DNA from: Opitutales bacterium
GTDB taxonomy: Bacteria > Verrucomicrobiota > Verrucomicrobiia > Opitutales > Opitutaceae
DNA: 33,367 nt
Assembly (NCBI GenBank): GCA_018700525.1
Contig: JABITN010000153.1
Location: 1 to 33,367, forward strand
Reading direction: 5' to 3'
The position numbers were made by a program, and so were the translations under genes. Positions 7,520 to 15,696 of this stretch are shown here, one piece after another (the first letter of the stretch is position 1; each line of letters begins with the position of its first letter). The notes under the pieces were generated by a model. It had not been told where the DNA came from. It worked only from the letters and a program-made list of their open reading frames with translations, and made no database searches.

Positions 7520-8155
7520 ATGAACGTTATAATCATTGAGGACCAAATACTCTTTCGAGAATTTACTGTTTCAATTTTAACCAACGATTTTGGTTTGAAT
7601 GTAAGCGGCCAGTACGATGATGGCGAATCCGGTCTCGAGGCCTGTTTGGAGCAACGGCCAGATTTAGTCGTCTTGGACATCAAAATCAAAAAGCTCGGGG
7701 GGCTCACGGTTTTCAATCGACTGAAAGATCAGGCTCCAGACATGAAGGTCATCATCGTGTCTGCTCACTTCAATCCTGAGATCGTTAAAGCCACCGTCGA
7801 ACGTGGAGTAAATGGCCTCGTCACTAAGAACTGTACAATCGAGAGCCTTAAAAACGCAATTGGGCAAATCCTCAAAGGAGCCGTTTACTACTCCCCTGAG
7901 GCTTACAATTTACTACGCCAACCCATCACGAGCAAAGACTACAACGATAGCCTTGAGATGCTCACCCCCCGCGAAAAGGACGTTTTGCAAATGGTAGGGG
8001 AAGGATACACCTCCAAAGAAATCGCACAATCCTTCGGTTTAAGCGTTCGCACGATCGATGCTCATCGCAGCAACATCATGCGAAAACTCAAGCTTCGTGG
8101 AGCAACGGACATGACTCGCCTAGCAGTCAAGCTCAAGCTCGTCAGCCAAGACTAG
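7520..8155 (+). CDS. NarL/FixJ-type response regulator
   Basis: The 211-residue regulator has an N-terminal receiver domain (about 1-120) and a C-terminal LuxR-type helix-turn-helix (about 146-208). Acidic residues Glu7-Asp8, the phospho-acceptor Asp53 in VVLDIKIKKLGG, Ser81 and Lys103 are all in place. The output domain contains LTPREKDVLQMVGEGYTSKEIA and the recognition helix VRTIDAHRSNIMRKL, where His replaces the usual Val/Lys in TVKTH-type sequences. No histidine kinase is adjacent. A free-standing HPt gene is convergent, 37 nt away, and is a plausible phosphodonor. Regulatory targets cannot be seen. Confidence 0.93.
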   Translation: MNVIIIEDQILFREFTVSILTNDFGLNVSGQYDDGESGLEACLEQRPDLVVLDIKIKKLGGLTVFNRLKDQAPDMKVIIVSAHFNPEIVKATVERGVNGLVTKNCTIESLKNAIGQILKGAVYYSPEAYNLLRQPITSKDYNDSLEMLTPREKDVLQMVGEGYTSKEIAQSFGLSVRTIDAHRSNIMRKLKLRGATDMTRLAVKLKLVSQD

Positions 8156-8192
8156 TTCGCACTGATCGAAGCGACCACGCCTAATCTTTCTT

Positions 8193-8564
8193 TTACTCCA
8201 AGTACTGCTTTGCCTCCTCGCAATAGGCAGCATACTCAGTTTCTAGTAAACTGGGCAATTCGGCCAAATCCGCAAGGTCCAAGTCATTGCGGCAAATTTC
8301 AATCGCGGCATTAGACATGGCATAAACGCGAGATGCCCCCATCGCCGCAGAAGATCCCTTCACTTTATGAATGGCATCGTGAAGCGTCGAGCGATCATTC
8401 ATCCGCAATCCTACAACGATGTCTTGAATCAAGGTTGTTCCCTCATCACTGAAAAGAGCATTAAGACGAATAAAGAGCGAACGGTCATTGGGGGTTTGAT
8501 TCATTAGCTCAGTGACGCGTTCTTTGTCTAAGGCGGGATGAATCGAAACATCAGGTAATGGCAT
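8193..8564 (-). CDS. Histidine phosphotransfer (HPt) protein
   Basis: The 123-residue all-helical protein carries the HPt signature HKVKGSSAAMGA, with the phosphorylatable His66. HPt proteins shuttle phosphate between a hybrid kinase's receiver domain and a final response regulator. The domain fills the protein (about 18-121), with no kinase or receiver attached. The start codon is only 2 nt after the recR stop, so it must be translated from the recR transcript unless there is a promoter inside recR. The convergent response regulator at 7520-8155 is the obvious candidate partner; that link is inference from position. Confidence 0.88.
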   Translation of the reverse strand: MPLPDVSIHPALDKERVTELMNQTPNDRSLFIRLNALFSDEGTTLIQDIVVGLRMNDRSTLHDAIHKVKGSSAAMGASRVYAMSNAAIEICRNDLDLADLAELPSLLETEYAAYCEEAKQYLE

Positions 8565-8566
8565 AA

Positions 8567-9160
8567 CTAAAAAATTTGGCGAGCCGAGAGAGCGCTTTGC
8601 AAGGTTACGGCATCTGCATATAAGACCGACCCTCCACTCGGCAGTCCAAATCCAATCCGCGAAACACTTACGGGGTGCTCATTCAATAGATCGATCAGGT
8701 AATGGCACGTCGCCTCACCCTCGATGTCATTAGGTAAGGCCAGAATTAGCTCCGAAACGGCATCCGATTTGATACGCTTAATAAGACTTTCGAAATTCAA
8801 TTCTTCCGGACCCACGCCATTGATAGGCGAAAGCTTTCCATGCAAAACATGATAAGCTCCATTGTAAGCTCCTGATTTTTCGAGAGATAGCAAGTCGCTC
8901 ACATGCTCCACCACGCAAACTTGACCGGATTGCGACCGACGCGTATCCTCGCATATAATACACTGTTCAGCCTCGCAAATATTGCCACATGTCGGACAAC
9001 TCGAAACGCTGTCCCGCGCCGATTCCAACGCGGCGATCAATGCCTGACTGCTTTCCGGCTTTTCCAATAATAGGTGAATCGCCATTCGCTCGGAAGAACG
9101 GAATCCCACGCCCGGCAGCTTTTTCAACTGCTTCTGGAGCCTTTCAAACGAGGGAGTCAT
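8567..9160 (-). CDS. recR: Recombination mediator protein RecR
   Basis: The 197-residue RecR acts with RecF/RecO to load RecA on gapped DNA. It begins with the helix-hairpin-helix region LQKQLKKLPGVGFRSSERMAIHLL, followed by a four-cysteine zinc finger (CPTCGNICEAEQCIIC, residues 55-70) and a Toprim domain (VCVVEHVSDLLSLEKSGAYNGAYHVLHG, then ILALPNDIEGEATCHYL). C-terminal Walker-B-like GFGLPSGGSVLYAD is present. It lies 78 nt downstream of ybaB, the common bacterial pairing, although dnaX, often upstream, is not here. An HPt gene follows directly. Confidence 0.97.
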   Translation of the reverse strand: MTPSFERLQKQLKKLPGVGFRSSERMAIHLLLEKPESSQALIAALESARDSVSSCPTCGNICEAEQCIICEDTRRSQSGQVCVVEHVSDLLSLEKSGAYNGAYHVLHGKLSPINGVGPEELNFESLIKRIKSDAVSELILALPNDIEGEATCHYLIDLLNEHPVSVSRIGFGLPSGGSVLYADAVTLQSALSARQIF

Positions 9161-9238
9161 CTTTGATAATCAGGAAGAATGAATTATAAAATTATTGGTA
9201 CGAAGAAGTATTCATACGTCATCAATCATATTTCATAC

Positions 9239-9547
9239 CTACATCAAGCCCGGCAACGACATCCCTTCAGTCGCCTTGCCCATTTCTTCTTCGTGTACAG
9301 CCTTTGCCTGAGTGCTCGCTTCCTTCACAGCCTGAAGGACCGTTTCCTCAATCAAAGACCTTTCCTCCTTCAGCAAATCCGGATCGAGCACGATCGAAAG
9401 AAATTCTCCCGAAGCGGTAATCTTGATTTTAACGGCGTCTCCCCCACTTGAAATCTCCAACTCGCGTTCCGCGAGCTCGGTCTGCAAAGACTCAATCTTT
9501 CGCTGCATTTTCTGCGCTTGCTTAAGCAATTTTCCTACGCCTGCCAT
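9239..9547 (-). CDS. ybaB: YbaB/EbfC family nucleoid-associated protein
   Basis: The 102-residue protein belongs to the YbaB/EbfC family of small DNA-binding dimers. It has the N-terminal helix GKLLKQAQKMQRKIESLQTELAERE, the central strands VKIKITASGEFLSIVLDPDLL and a C-terminal helical EETVLQAVKEASTQAKAVHEEEMGK, ending in the Met/Gly-rich tail found in this family. Located between a dehydrogenase gene and recR on the same strand, in the usual ybaB-recR order. Confidence 0.95.
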   Translation of the reverse strand: MAGVGKLLKQAQKMQRKIESLQTELAERELEISSGGDAVKIKITASGEFLSIVLDPDLLKEERSLIEETVLQAVKEASTQAKAVHEEEMGKATEGMSLPGLM

Positions 9548-9628
9548 AATTATAATTCTAAAAGGTTAATCTCTCGAGGTTTCGTCGATGCCGAAGAATT
9601 AGCAAGCTTTCGCGGACTTCCCAAAGCG

Positions 9629-10513
9629 TCAATCCGAAACCAAATCTTCCATTCCTTCAAAGGCATTAGAATATCGGGGTATCCAATTGAACTGTTCTTT
9701 CAATAGACGATTCGAAATGCGCCGATTCGCGGGGAGACCTTTTTCCCATCTCCGGGATGTCGCTCCCTCTCCAACTTTCCCATCGAACATCGGTCGCGAC
9801 ACACCTAGCTTGTCTGCCAAACCCGCAACCAATTCCGCTTTCAACAAACGATGGTCATCCACCACATTGAACACGGACTCGCTACAAACTTCACTCGAGA
9901 AAACCAACTCGATAGCCGAGACAATATCCTCAAGCCGAATCAAATTCAGATAATAGTCGCCAACTCCAGGCAACACGCCCTGCGACTGTTTTATCCGCTC
10001 CGCCAAGAACGACCGCCCCGGCCCATAAATTCCACCAAGACGCAACACCGTGGCCTGTCCGAGTCTAGCGCCTTCCAAAAAGACCGACTCCGATTCGAGA
10101 ATCAAACGCGCCCGGGTAGAACCCCCGCTAGCATCTTTCTCCGAACACCATTCGCCTCCGCGGTCTGGATACACCGACACGCTAGAGGTATAAATAGCCC
10201 TCCCTTCGAAGCCTGTTCTTAGCATCCAATTCGCCAAAAAACGATTGCCATCGACGTATGACGCCCGGTAACCAGCAACCCCCGGCTCAGAAGCGCTCAC
10301 GCAATTGAGTACCCAATCAATATCTTCCCCAGCAAACTCGTACCATTCCGAAGAATCCACCCTCCCTTGAAAAGCGCTCACTCCATTCGACTCGAGCCAT
10401 TCTATTTTCTCCGCATTCCGAGTAACCGCCCGAATCGAATGCCCGCTATTCCTAGCCGCAATCGCATATGCGCTCCCAACGTAACCACAACCAAGTATCA
10501 GAATCTGTTTCAT
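9629..10513 (-). CDS. NAD(P)-dependent epimerase/dehydratase family protein (YeeZ-like)
   Basis: The 294-residue product is a Rossmann-fold, atypical extended SDR. The dinucleotide motif is GCGYVGS (residues 8-14), followed by RAVTRNAEKIEWLES, the strand VLNCVSAS, the SSVSVYP region, and LRLGGIYGPGR. The usual Tyr-xxx-Lys pair is not evident (the region after SSVSVY reads PDRGGEWCSE), as in YeeZ-type members, so a classic epimerase reaction is doubtful. I start at the ATG at 10513 (MKQILILG), where the fold begins; the in-frame extension to 10573 adds 20 non-conserved residues and would overlap the divergent DJ-1 start. It leads the minus-strand run SDR-ybaB-recR-HPt. Confidence 0.85.
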   Translation of the reverse strand: MKQILILGCGYVGSAYAIAARNSGHSIRAVTRNAEKIEWLESNGVSAFQGRVDSSEWYEFAGEDIDWVLNCVSASEPGVAGYRASYVDGNRFLANWMLRTGFEGRAIYTSSVSVYPDRGGEWCSEKDASGGSTRARLILESESVFLEGARLGQATVLRLGGIYGPGRSFLAERIKQSQGVLPGVGDYYLNLIRLEDIVSAIELVFSSEVCSESVFNVVDDHRLLKAELVAGLADKLGVSRPMFDGKVGEGATSRRWEKGLPANRRISNRLLKEQFNWIPRYSNAFEGMEDLVSD

Positions 10514-10582
10514 AAACAATCTACCCAATAAAAGTTTGCCAGTATCGGACAATTGCCAGAAAGAAATCTTCACAGATCAATA

Positions 10583-11146
10583 ATGACCACCTCAAACGAC
10601 GACCGCCCCAGACCACGCGTACTCACCCTCCTTTTCGACGGTGTTGAAGAAATTGAAGCGATCGCTCCGGTAGACCTGCTTCGAAGAGCCGCAATCGTCG
10701 TTGTCATGGCAAGCGTAAACGAGCAACAAGTCGTCGAAGGACGCAGTGGCATACGCATCCAAACCGAAAAAACTTGGAGCGAGATCGAAAACGAACCTTT
10801 CGACCTACTATTCATCCCCGGCGGCCCCGGAGTATTTGCGCTCTTCGAAAATGAAGCCATTCTCCAAATCATTCGCCAACGCAACCAAAATGCTCAATGG
10901 ACAGCAGCCATCTGTGCTGCTCCCAAACTACTAGCAGCAGCTGGTATTCTCGAAAACCGAACCGCTACCAGCCACGGATCCATCCGGCCAGAACTCCCCA
11001 TCTCAAGCGACGAACGAATCGTTGTTTCCGATCACATCATCACTTCTCAAGGCGCTGGAACAGCGATCGAGTTCGGGCTCCAGCTGATCGAAACGCTAAC
11101 CGATCAGAAAACCGCCCAATCAATCGCCCAATCAATCCACTTTTAG
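10583..11146 (+). CDS. DJ-1/PfpI family protein
   Basis: The 187-residue protein has the DJ-1/ThiJ/PfpI fold: LTLLFDGVEEIEAIAPVDLL with the conserved Glu, the PGGPG turn (79-83), the nucleophile elbow AAICAAPKLLAAAG with Cys111, and TSHGS with the conserved His. Family members act as glyoxalase III, protein deglycases or redox-stress chaperones. The short length and the ICAAP elbow place it near YajL/DJ-1. I use the ATG at 10583 (MTTSNDDRPRP); an upstream in-frame start at 10553 lies inside the divergent gene's promoter zone. It is 26 nt upstream of a disulfide reductase gene. Confidence 0.9.
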   Translation: MTTSNDDRPRPRVLTLLFDGVEEIEAIAPVDLLRRAAIVVVMASVNEQQVVEGRSGIRIQTEKTWSEIENEPFDLLFIPGGPGVFALFENEAILQIIRQRNQNAQWTAAICAAPKLLAAAGILENRTATSHGSIRPELPISSDERIVVSDHIITSQGAGTAIEFGLQLIETLTDQKTAQSIAQSIHF

Positions 11147-11172
11147 ACAGTAATCCGAAAACCCTTTCCACA

Positions 11173-12558
11173 ATGACTAAAGAATACGATTTTATCGCCA
11201 TCGGCGGCGGCAGCGGCGGCTTCAATGCCGCCCGAGTCGCTCGCAACTACACCGACAGCGTTGCCGTTATTGATGGAGCTCAAGAATTGGGCGGGCTCTG
11301 TATCCTTCGCGGATGCATGCCCTCTAAGACTCTCATCTATTCCGCCGAGGTGCTTCACCTCGCCCAACACGCCAAGCAATTCGGACTTTCGATTAAAGAA
11401 GCCAAAGTCGACATGAAAGCGCTCCATCAGCGTAAGGTCGATACCATCAAAGAATTTTCGGACTACCGCGTCGAATCCATGCAAAGCGATAAGTATAGTC
11501 TCTACCGAAACTTCGCCAAATTCGTCAGCGAAGATACGGTCGAACTTGACGACGGTACGTGCCTCAAAGGCAAACATTTCATCATCGCTACCGGCTCCCA
11601 CGTATCGAACCCTACAATACTCGGAATCGACCACCCGGATCTTTGGACAAGCGACGAGGTTCTCGATCTCGATTTCCTTCCGGAATCCATCATCGTTCTT
11701 GGGGGTGGCGTGGTCGCCTGCGAATTGACTCAATTTCTGAATCGCGTAGGTTCAAAAACGACTCAGATCCAACGTAGCCCTCACATCCTTAAAGACCAAG
11801 CAGCCGATGTCTCTGAAGTCGTCGAAACCGCATTCCGAGACGAAGGCATTGAACTCTATACAGGAACGAACTTAAAGCGTATCGAAAAAACCGACATTGG
11901 TTTCACTGTCGTTTTCGACTATGCCGGAGTCGAAGTCTCTTGCGATGCGGATCACGTGGTGAATGCCATGGGCCGCATTCCAGCCACGAATTCCCTCGGT
12001 CTAGAAGCAGCGAGCGTGGAGCTAAAACCGAATGGCCAAATAAAGACCGACGAATTTCAGCGTTCCACTAACTCGCGCATCTACGCCGCGGGCGATTGCG
12101 CCGGACCATTCGAAATCGTCCACACCGCAGTCATGCAAGGTGAACTAGCCGCATTCCATGCCTCAGGCGTATCCAAGGTGCCGCTAAATTATGATCACAT
12201 GCTAGACGTCACCTTCACCGACCCGCAGGTTGCTCGTGTCGGACTAACCGCTCAAGCGCTAGCCGACCGCGGAATTGAATACGTCGTAGCCGACTATCCT
12301 TTCGACGACCACGGAAAATCGATTCTCATGGAAGCGAAATACGGATTCGTCCGAATTTTCGGAGAGAGGCCAACCGGACGTATTCTCGGAGCCGAAATTG
12401 TAGCCAAAGACGCCGGCGAACTCATCCACGCGCTTTCGATCGCCGTCTCGCACGGACTCACTGCCGCCTCTCTCATGCAAACTCATTGGTATCACCCCAC
12501 TCTCTCCGAAATTCTCACTTATCCGCTTGACGATATCGTCGACGAATTAGCGAAATAG
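11173..12558 (+). CDS. Dihydrolipoamide dehydrogenase-like flavin disulfide reductase
   Basis: The 461-residue class I pyridine-nucleotide disulfide oxidoreductase has the FAD motif IGGGSGGFNAA (10-20), the redox-active pair Cys43/Cys48 in GGLCILRGCMPSK, the NAD(P) motif VLGGGVVACE, the second FAD motif IYAAGDCAG, and a dimerisation domain ending HPTLSE with the catalytic His441/Glu446 pair. All catalytic residues are present. The CILRGC spacing residues differ from true Lpd (CLNVGC) and MerA, so this is a separate subgroup whose disulfide substrate is unknown; no 2-oxoacid dehydrogenase genes are nearby. The ATG at 11173 is preferred; the same frame runs open upstream to 10897 but overlaps the DJ-1 gene and is not protein-like. 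Confidence 0.93.
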   Translation: MTKEYDFIAIGGGSGGFNAARVARNYTDSVAVIDGAQELGGLCILRGCMPSKTLIYSAEVLHLAQHAKQFGLSIKEAKVDMKALHQRKVDTIKEFSDYRVESMQSDKYSLYRNFAKFVSEDTVELDDGTCLKGKHFIIATGSHVSNPTILGIDHPDLWTSDEVLDLDFLPESIIVLGGGVVACELTQFLNRVGSKTTQIQRSPHILKDQAADVSEVVETAFRDEGIELYTGTNLKRIEKTDIGFTVVFDYAGVEVSCDADHVVNAMGRIPATNSLGLEAASVELKPNGQIKTDEFQRSTNSRIYAAGDCAGPFEIVHTAVMQGELAAFHASGVSKVPLNYDHMLDVTFTDPQVARVGLTAQALADRGIEYVVADYPFDDHGKSILMEAKYGFVRIFGERPTGRILGAEIVAKDAGELIHALSIAVSHGLTAASLMQTHWYHPTLSEILTYPLDDIVDELAK

Positions 12559-12591
12559 AACACATCGTTTAAACAATTCTACCAAAGAAAT

Positions 12592-13656
12592 ATGTCCTAC
12601 ACGCCTCCCGAATTCCTCGTCGATCTCCTTAAAGCAAAAAGCCCTTCCGGAGCCGAAGGCCAAGCTCAGGCAGTCTTCGATACGTATGTCGAAGACAAAG
12701 CCGACCAATATCAGCGCGACACATTGGGCAATCGCATCGCCACCCTAGATGGCGACGGTGGCCCTAGCGTCATGTTCTCGGGTCACCTAGACGAACTCGG
12801 ATTCATTATCAATTACATCGACGACAAAGGGTTCCTTTATTTTGGAGCGATTGGCGGTCACGATCGCGTCATCATTCCCGGACGACGCGTCATAATCCAA
12901 ACGGAAAACGGATCCGTGAAAGGCGTCACAGGCAAACGGGCCATCCATCTGATGAATGTTACAGATCGTGAAAAGGTCCCTCAGATAAACGAAATGTGGA
13001 TCGATATAGCAGCGACCAATAAAGAGGATGCAATCTCCCGCGTCCAAGTCGGCGATGTCGCTACCTACGATCACGAATTCGAACTCATCAACGGATCCGT
13101 AGGAGCCGCTCGAGCATTCGACAATAAATGCGGGGCCTACATTGTCGGCGAAACGATTCGTCGCCTTGCCCAAGATCGCAGCTCATTTTGCGCAAAAGTC
13201 GTTTCGGTCGGTACTTCCCAAGAAGAGATTGGGGTTCGTGGAGCCACAACGTCAAGCTATGGCGTCAATCCCGATTTCGCAGTTGCTGTCGACGTAGGCC
13301 ACAGCACCGATCACCCCGATTGCGACAAACGCAAATTCGGCGCCACAAAGCTGGGAGGCGGTCCAATCGTCACACGCGGACCCAACATAAATCCCATTGT
13401 CTACAAAAAGCTAATACAAGCTGCCAAAGACAGCGATATTCCAATTCAGCTCGAAGGTGACCCGAGACCGACCGGAACAGATGCGCGAGCAATTCAAATG
13501 GCGCGAGATGGCGTAGCGACCGGCCTAATCTCGGTACCACTCCGCTACATGCACACGCCTAGCGAGATGGTGGATCTCGAAGACGTCGAGCGCTGCGTTC
13601 AGCTGCTCGTCGCTTTTTGCAAGGATCTGCAAGTCGGCGAAAACGGGAATTGGTAA
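12592..13656 (+). CDS. M42 family metallo-aminopeptidase (glutamyl aminopeptidase/endoglucanase family)
   Basis: The 354-residue enzyme has all metal and catalytic positions of the M42 family: His65 and Asp67 in GHLDELG, bridging Asp177 in AFDNKCG, catalytic Glu211 with ligand Glu212 in SQEEIGVRGA, Asp234 in VDVGHS and His321 in MHTPSEM. M42 enzymes form large dodecameric tetrahedral peptidases that trim peptides in the cytoplasm; no signal peptide is present. It is 33 nt downstream of the disulfide reductase gene and likely in one operon with it and the DJ-1 gene. The gene ends 7 nt from the convergent TonB-like gene. Confidence 0.95.
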   Translation: MSYTPPEFLVDLLKAKSPSGAEGQAQAVFDTYVEDKADQYQRDTLGNRIATLDGDGGPSVMFSGHLDELGFIINYIDDKGFLYFGAIGGHDRVIIPGRRVIIQTENGSVKGVTGKRAIHLMNVTDREKVPQINEMWIDIAATNKEDAISRVQVGDVATYDHEFELINGSVGAARAFDNKCGAYIVGETIRRLAQDRSSFCAKVVSVGTSQEEIGVRGATTSSYGVNPDFAVAVDVGHSTDHPDCDKRKFGATKLGGGPIVTRGPNINPIVYKKLIQAAKDSDIPIQLEGDPRPTGTDARAIQMARDGVATGLISVPLRYMHTPSEMVDLEDVERCVQLLVAFCKDLQVGENGNW

Positions 13657-13663
13657 GCGACGC

Positions 13664-14836
13664 CTAATGATAGTGAAATGAAAACGTGACCTCTTCGGAA
13701 TCTCCGAAGACGTCAACCATTTCAGGGGTCCAAGGACCATACGGGGCTCCGTCCTCCAAAGCAGTTCGACTGATATAGATGCCAATTACTTTGGATGTAG
13801 TCCCCTGACGCGTATTCATATTTGAAATATAGCCATTCTTATCCAAGGTAAACCGCAACACGACCTTGCTGTTACTTTCCTTAGCGGCCGCTTCATCCGC
13901 TAGCGAATTCCACCGGACACTCACAATCTCGATAAAGCGCTCCATATATTCCCCAAACTCGCTAAATTTGGCATCCATCGCTATCGTGCCGGTTCTCGAA
14001 ACTCCAGGAGTTCGATTCCGAACAGGTCCAGGAGCGACTTTAGGCAAACGGGGACGGGGGCGCGGCGAAGGCTCTGAAGCCTCGGCAGTCACTCGTGCCC
14101 TTTGCGGAACAACGAGCGGTTGAGGCGACGCGGCAACTTGCTCCTCTTCCTCGCCTTCTTCAGCTTCCCCCTGGACGTACTCGTCCACATTCGTCGGGGC
14201 TTCGTTTTCATTGTGATCCACTTCCATGATTCCCGTATCATCCGGATCTTCTTCTTCCAGGGTCCCCGGTATCGGAATAGACTTTATCAACGGCTTACTC
14301 TCAAACTGTGGCACCAATAACGGTACTTCCTGAGCTTCTTCCTGCTCCTCTTGCTCTTCGCTTTGCTGCGATGGAGGCGGTGTGAATTCCGGCGGATCTA
14401 GATCGCCCGTAATAAATTGATTAGTCTCGATATTATCGTCGCTCTCTGACGATGGTCGATTTTCGTCGTCTATCTCCTTGGGAGCCTCCTCTTGCGCCGC
14501 TTGCTGATCCCGAGCGGCGAAATTGTTCGTTTGATCCGGTTCGTTCTCAGGCGCATCCGGATTCGTCTGCGTATAGACTTGCTCCGGCTCTTCTTCAGCC
14601 ATGGCTAATTCAACTTCGAAATCTCGATAACGATCCTTCAAATCCGATTTTTCCGCTGTAAAAATATCAGATGGCAAACCGAAAAGCCCTATTAAATGAA
14701 AGAGAATCGTGCCAACCACTCCGGCAATCAGCGAGTTTCGCGACAAAGCGCGACGCTTCAACAAGACATCCAGAAGCGGTTGCTCCCGCCCCGCTCTAGC
14801 ATTCTTTGCTTCAATCGCATTACCTTTCCCGCTCAT
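13664..14836 (-). CDS. TonB-like energy transducer with acidic linker
   Basis: The 390-residue protein has a basic N-terminus, one membrane segment at about residues 36-54 (LIAGVVGTILFHLIGLFGL), a long periplasmic linker (about 60-260) dominated by Glu, Asp, Gln and Pro, then a Pro/Arg stretch (PSPRPRPRLPKVAPGP) and a C-terminal TonB/TolA-type domain (about 290-390; VRWNSLADEAAAKESNSKVVLRFTLDKNG and PYGPWTPEM shown in part). Thr43-xxx-His47 in the membrane helix resembles the SxxxH motif by which TonB contacts ExbB/ExbD. Partners are not in the window. The ATG at 14836 follows a GGGTGA site; a TTG at 14848 overlaps the maf stop and is the alternative. Confidence 0.8.
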   Translation of the reverse strand: MSGKGNAIEAKNARAGREQPLLDVLLKRRALSRNSLIAGVVGTILFHLIGLFGLPSDIFTAEKSDLKDRYRDFEVELAMAEEEPEQVYTQTNPDAPENEPDQTNNFAARDQQAAQEEAPKEIDDENRPSSESDDNIETNQFITGDLDPPEFTPPPSQQSEEQEEQEEAQEVPLLVPQFESKPLIKSIPIPGTLEEEDPDDTGIMEVDHNENEAPTNVDEYVQGEAEEGEEEEQVAASPQPLVVPQRARVTAEASEPSPRPRPRLPKVAPGPVRNRTPGVSRTGTIAMDAKFSEFGEYMERFIEIVSVRWNSLADEAAAKESNSKVVLRFTLDKNGYISNMNTRQGTTSKVIGIYISRTALEDGAPYGPWTPEMVDVFGDSEEVTFSFHYH

Positions 14837-14844
14837 TTCACCCG

Positions 14845-15429
14845 TCAAGCTAACCTATGACGTGCTAACATCGCCTTTGTTTCATCGATTGGCAATCCCA
14901 TGATATTCGAATGCGAACCAACGTATGATTCGATTATAATCTCGGTTCCTTCCTGAATCCCATAAGCGCCCGCCTTATCAAGCGGATTCACAATACTGAA
15001 GTAACAATCAATTGTCGCGTCATCGAGCGTATTGAAGGTAACCTCGCTCCGAACGCCAAACGTCTCGCACAGTCCGCTCGATACGTTTTGGAGGGAAACC
15101 CCCGTATAAACCACATGGGTACGCCCCGACAAACGCCGCAACATAGCCTTAGCATCCTTCCAATCACGGGGCTTATTCAATACTCGTCCATCCAAGTGCA
15201 CAGTCGTATCCGAACCCAAAACAAACCGATCCACATGCCGCTCAGCCACCCAGCTCGCCTTTAGCTCCGCGTTCGCCCTCACCATCGCCTCCGGATCGTC
15301 ATCGCCGGCATTATCCTCTTCGACATCCGCAGGTATAATCTCGAAATTAACGCCGGCACTTTCCAGCAAATCCTTACGCCGTGGCGATGACGAAGCCAGT
15401 ATCAATCTCATTTGTAAATCGGAGCTCAT
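14845..15429 (-). CDS. maf: Maf family nucleoside triphosphate pyrophosphatase
   Basis: The roughly 194-residue enzyme hydrolyses non-canonical or surplus NTPs to NMP and pyrophosphate. It has the family opening LILASSSPRRKDLLESAG, the catalytic acid in VLGSDTTVHLDG, the nucleotide motif LSGRTHVVYTGV and the C-terminal DKAGAYGIQ and SHSNIMGLPI segments. Three in-frame starts are possible: TTG 15441, ATG 15429 (preceded by GGGACGA) and ATG 15411 (MRLILASSS). I prefer 15429. The TonB-like gene begins within 10 nt of the stop, so the two are transcribed together. Confidence 0.93.
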   Translation of the reverse strand: MSSDLQMRLILASSSPRRKDLLESAGVNFEIIPADVEEDNAGDDDPEAMVRANAELKASWVAERHVDRFVLGSDTTVHLDGRVLNKPRDWKDAKAMLRRLSGRTHVVYTGVSLQNVSSGLCETFGVRSEVTFNTLDDATIDCYFSIVNPLDKAGAYGIQEGTEIIIESYVGSHSNIMGLPIDETKAMLARHRLA

Positions 15430-15475
15430 AGGTCGTCCCAATAATTGCTTCTCTTACCAGGTCCCTAGCAAGCCG

Positions 15476-15516
15476 GAAATTCGTAATTTCGAATGCAGCC
15501 TAACTTACCGTTAGGC
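15476..15516. promoter_or_regulatory. Two adjacent dyads in the maf/nadE divergent region
   Basis: GAAATT-CGT-AATTTC (15476-15490) and GCCTAAC-TTACC-GTTAGGC (15498-15516) are perfect inverted repeats 7 nt apart, in the 267-nt gap between divergent genes. Neither is followed by a T run, so they look more like operator half-site pairs than terminators. Which gene they would control is unknown. I see nothing else recognisable in this gap. Confidence 0.4.
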
Positions 15517-15696
15517 CACAAACAGAATATCCCCAAAGTCATCAAAGGTAGCGGGCGATCTCCAAGCGGACCTATTAGAAAGGAAACGAACTACGCCGTT
15601 TCTTCATGAAAAATAAAAAAATGCCCACGACGAGAGTTCCTTTGCTTCAAAACCTTGCCCTTTGAGAGTACCCTTGTTCTTTTCGTGTTTTTCCAC

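Noticed and set aside
10897-11172. Upstream extension of the disulfide reductase frame
   Set aside because: The 92 extra residues are Arg/Ser/Pro-rich, overlap the DJ-1 gene in another frame, and precede the normal FAD-binding start.
11143-11733. 196-residue minus-strand frame over the disulfide reductase gene
   Set aside because: Shadow of a well-supported gene with intact motifs; no domain visible.
15655-15696. TTG start adding 14 residues to NadE
   Set aside because: The added stretch is not conserved in the family, while MKIGLAQIN at 15697 is the typical N-terminus.
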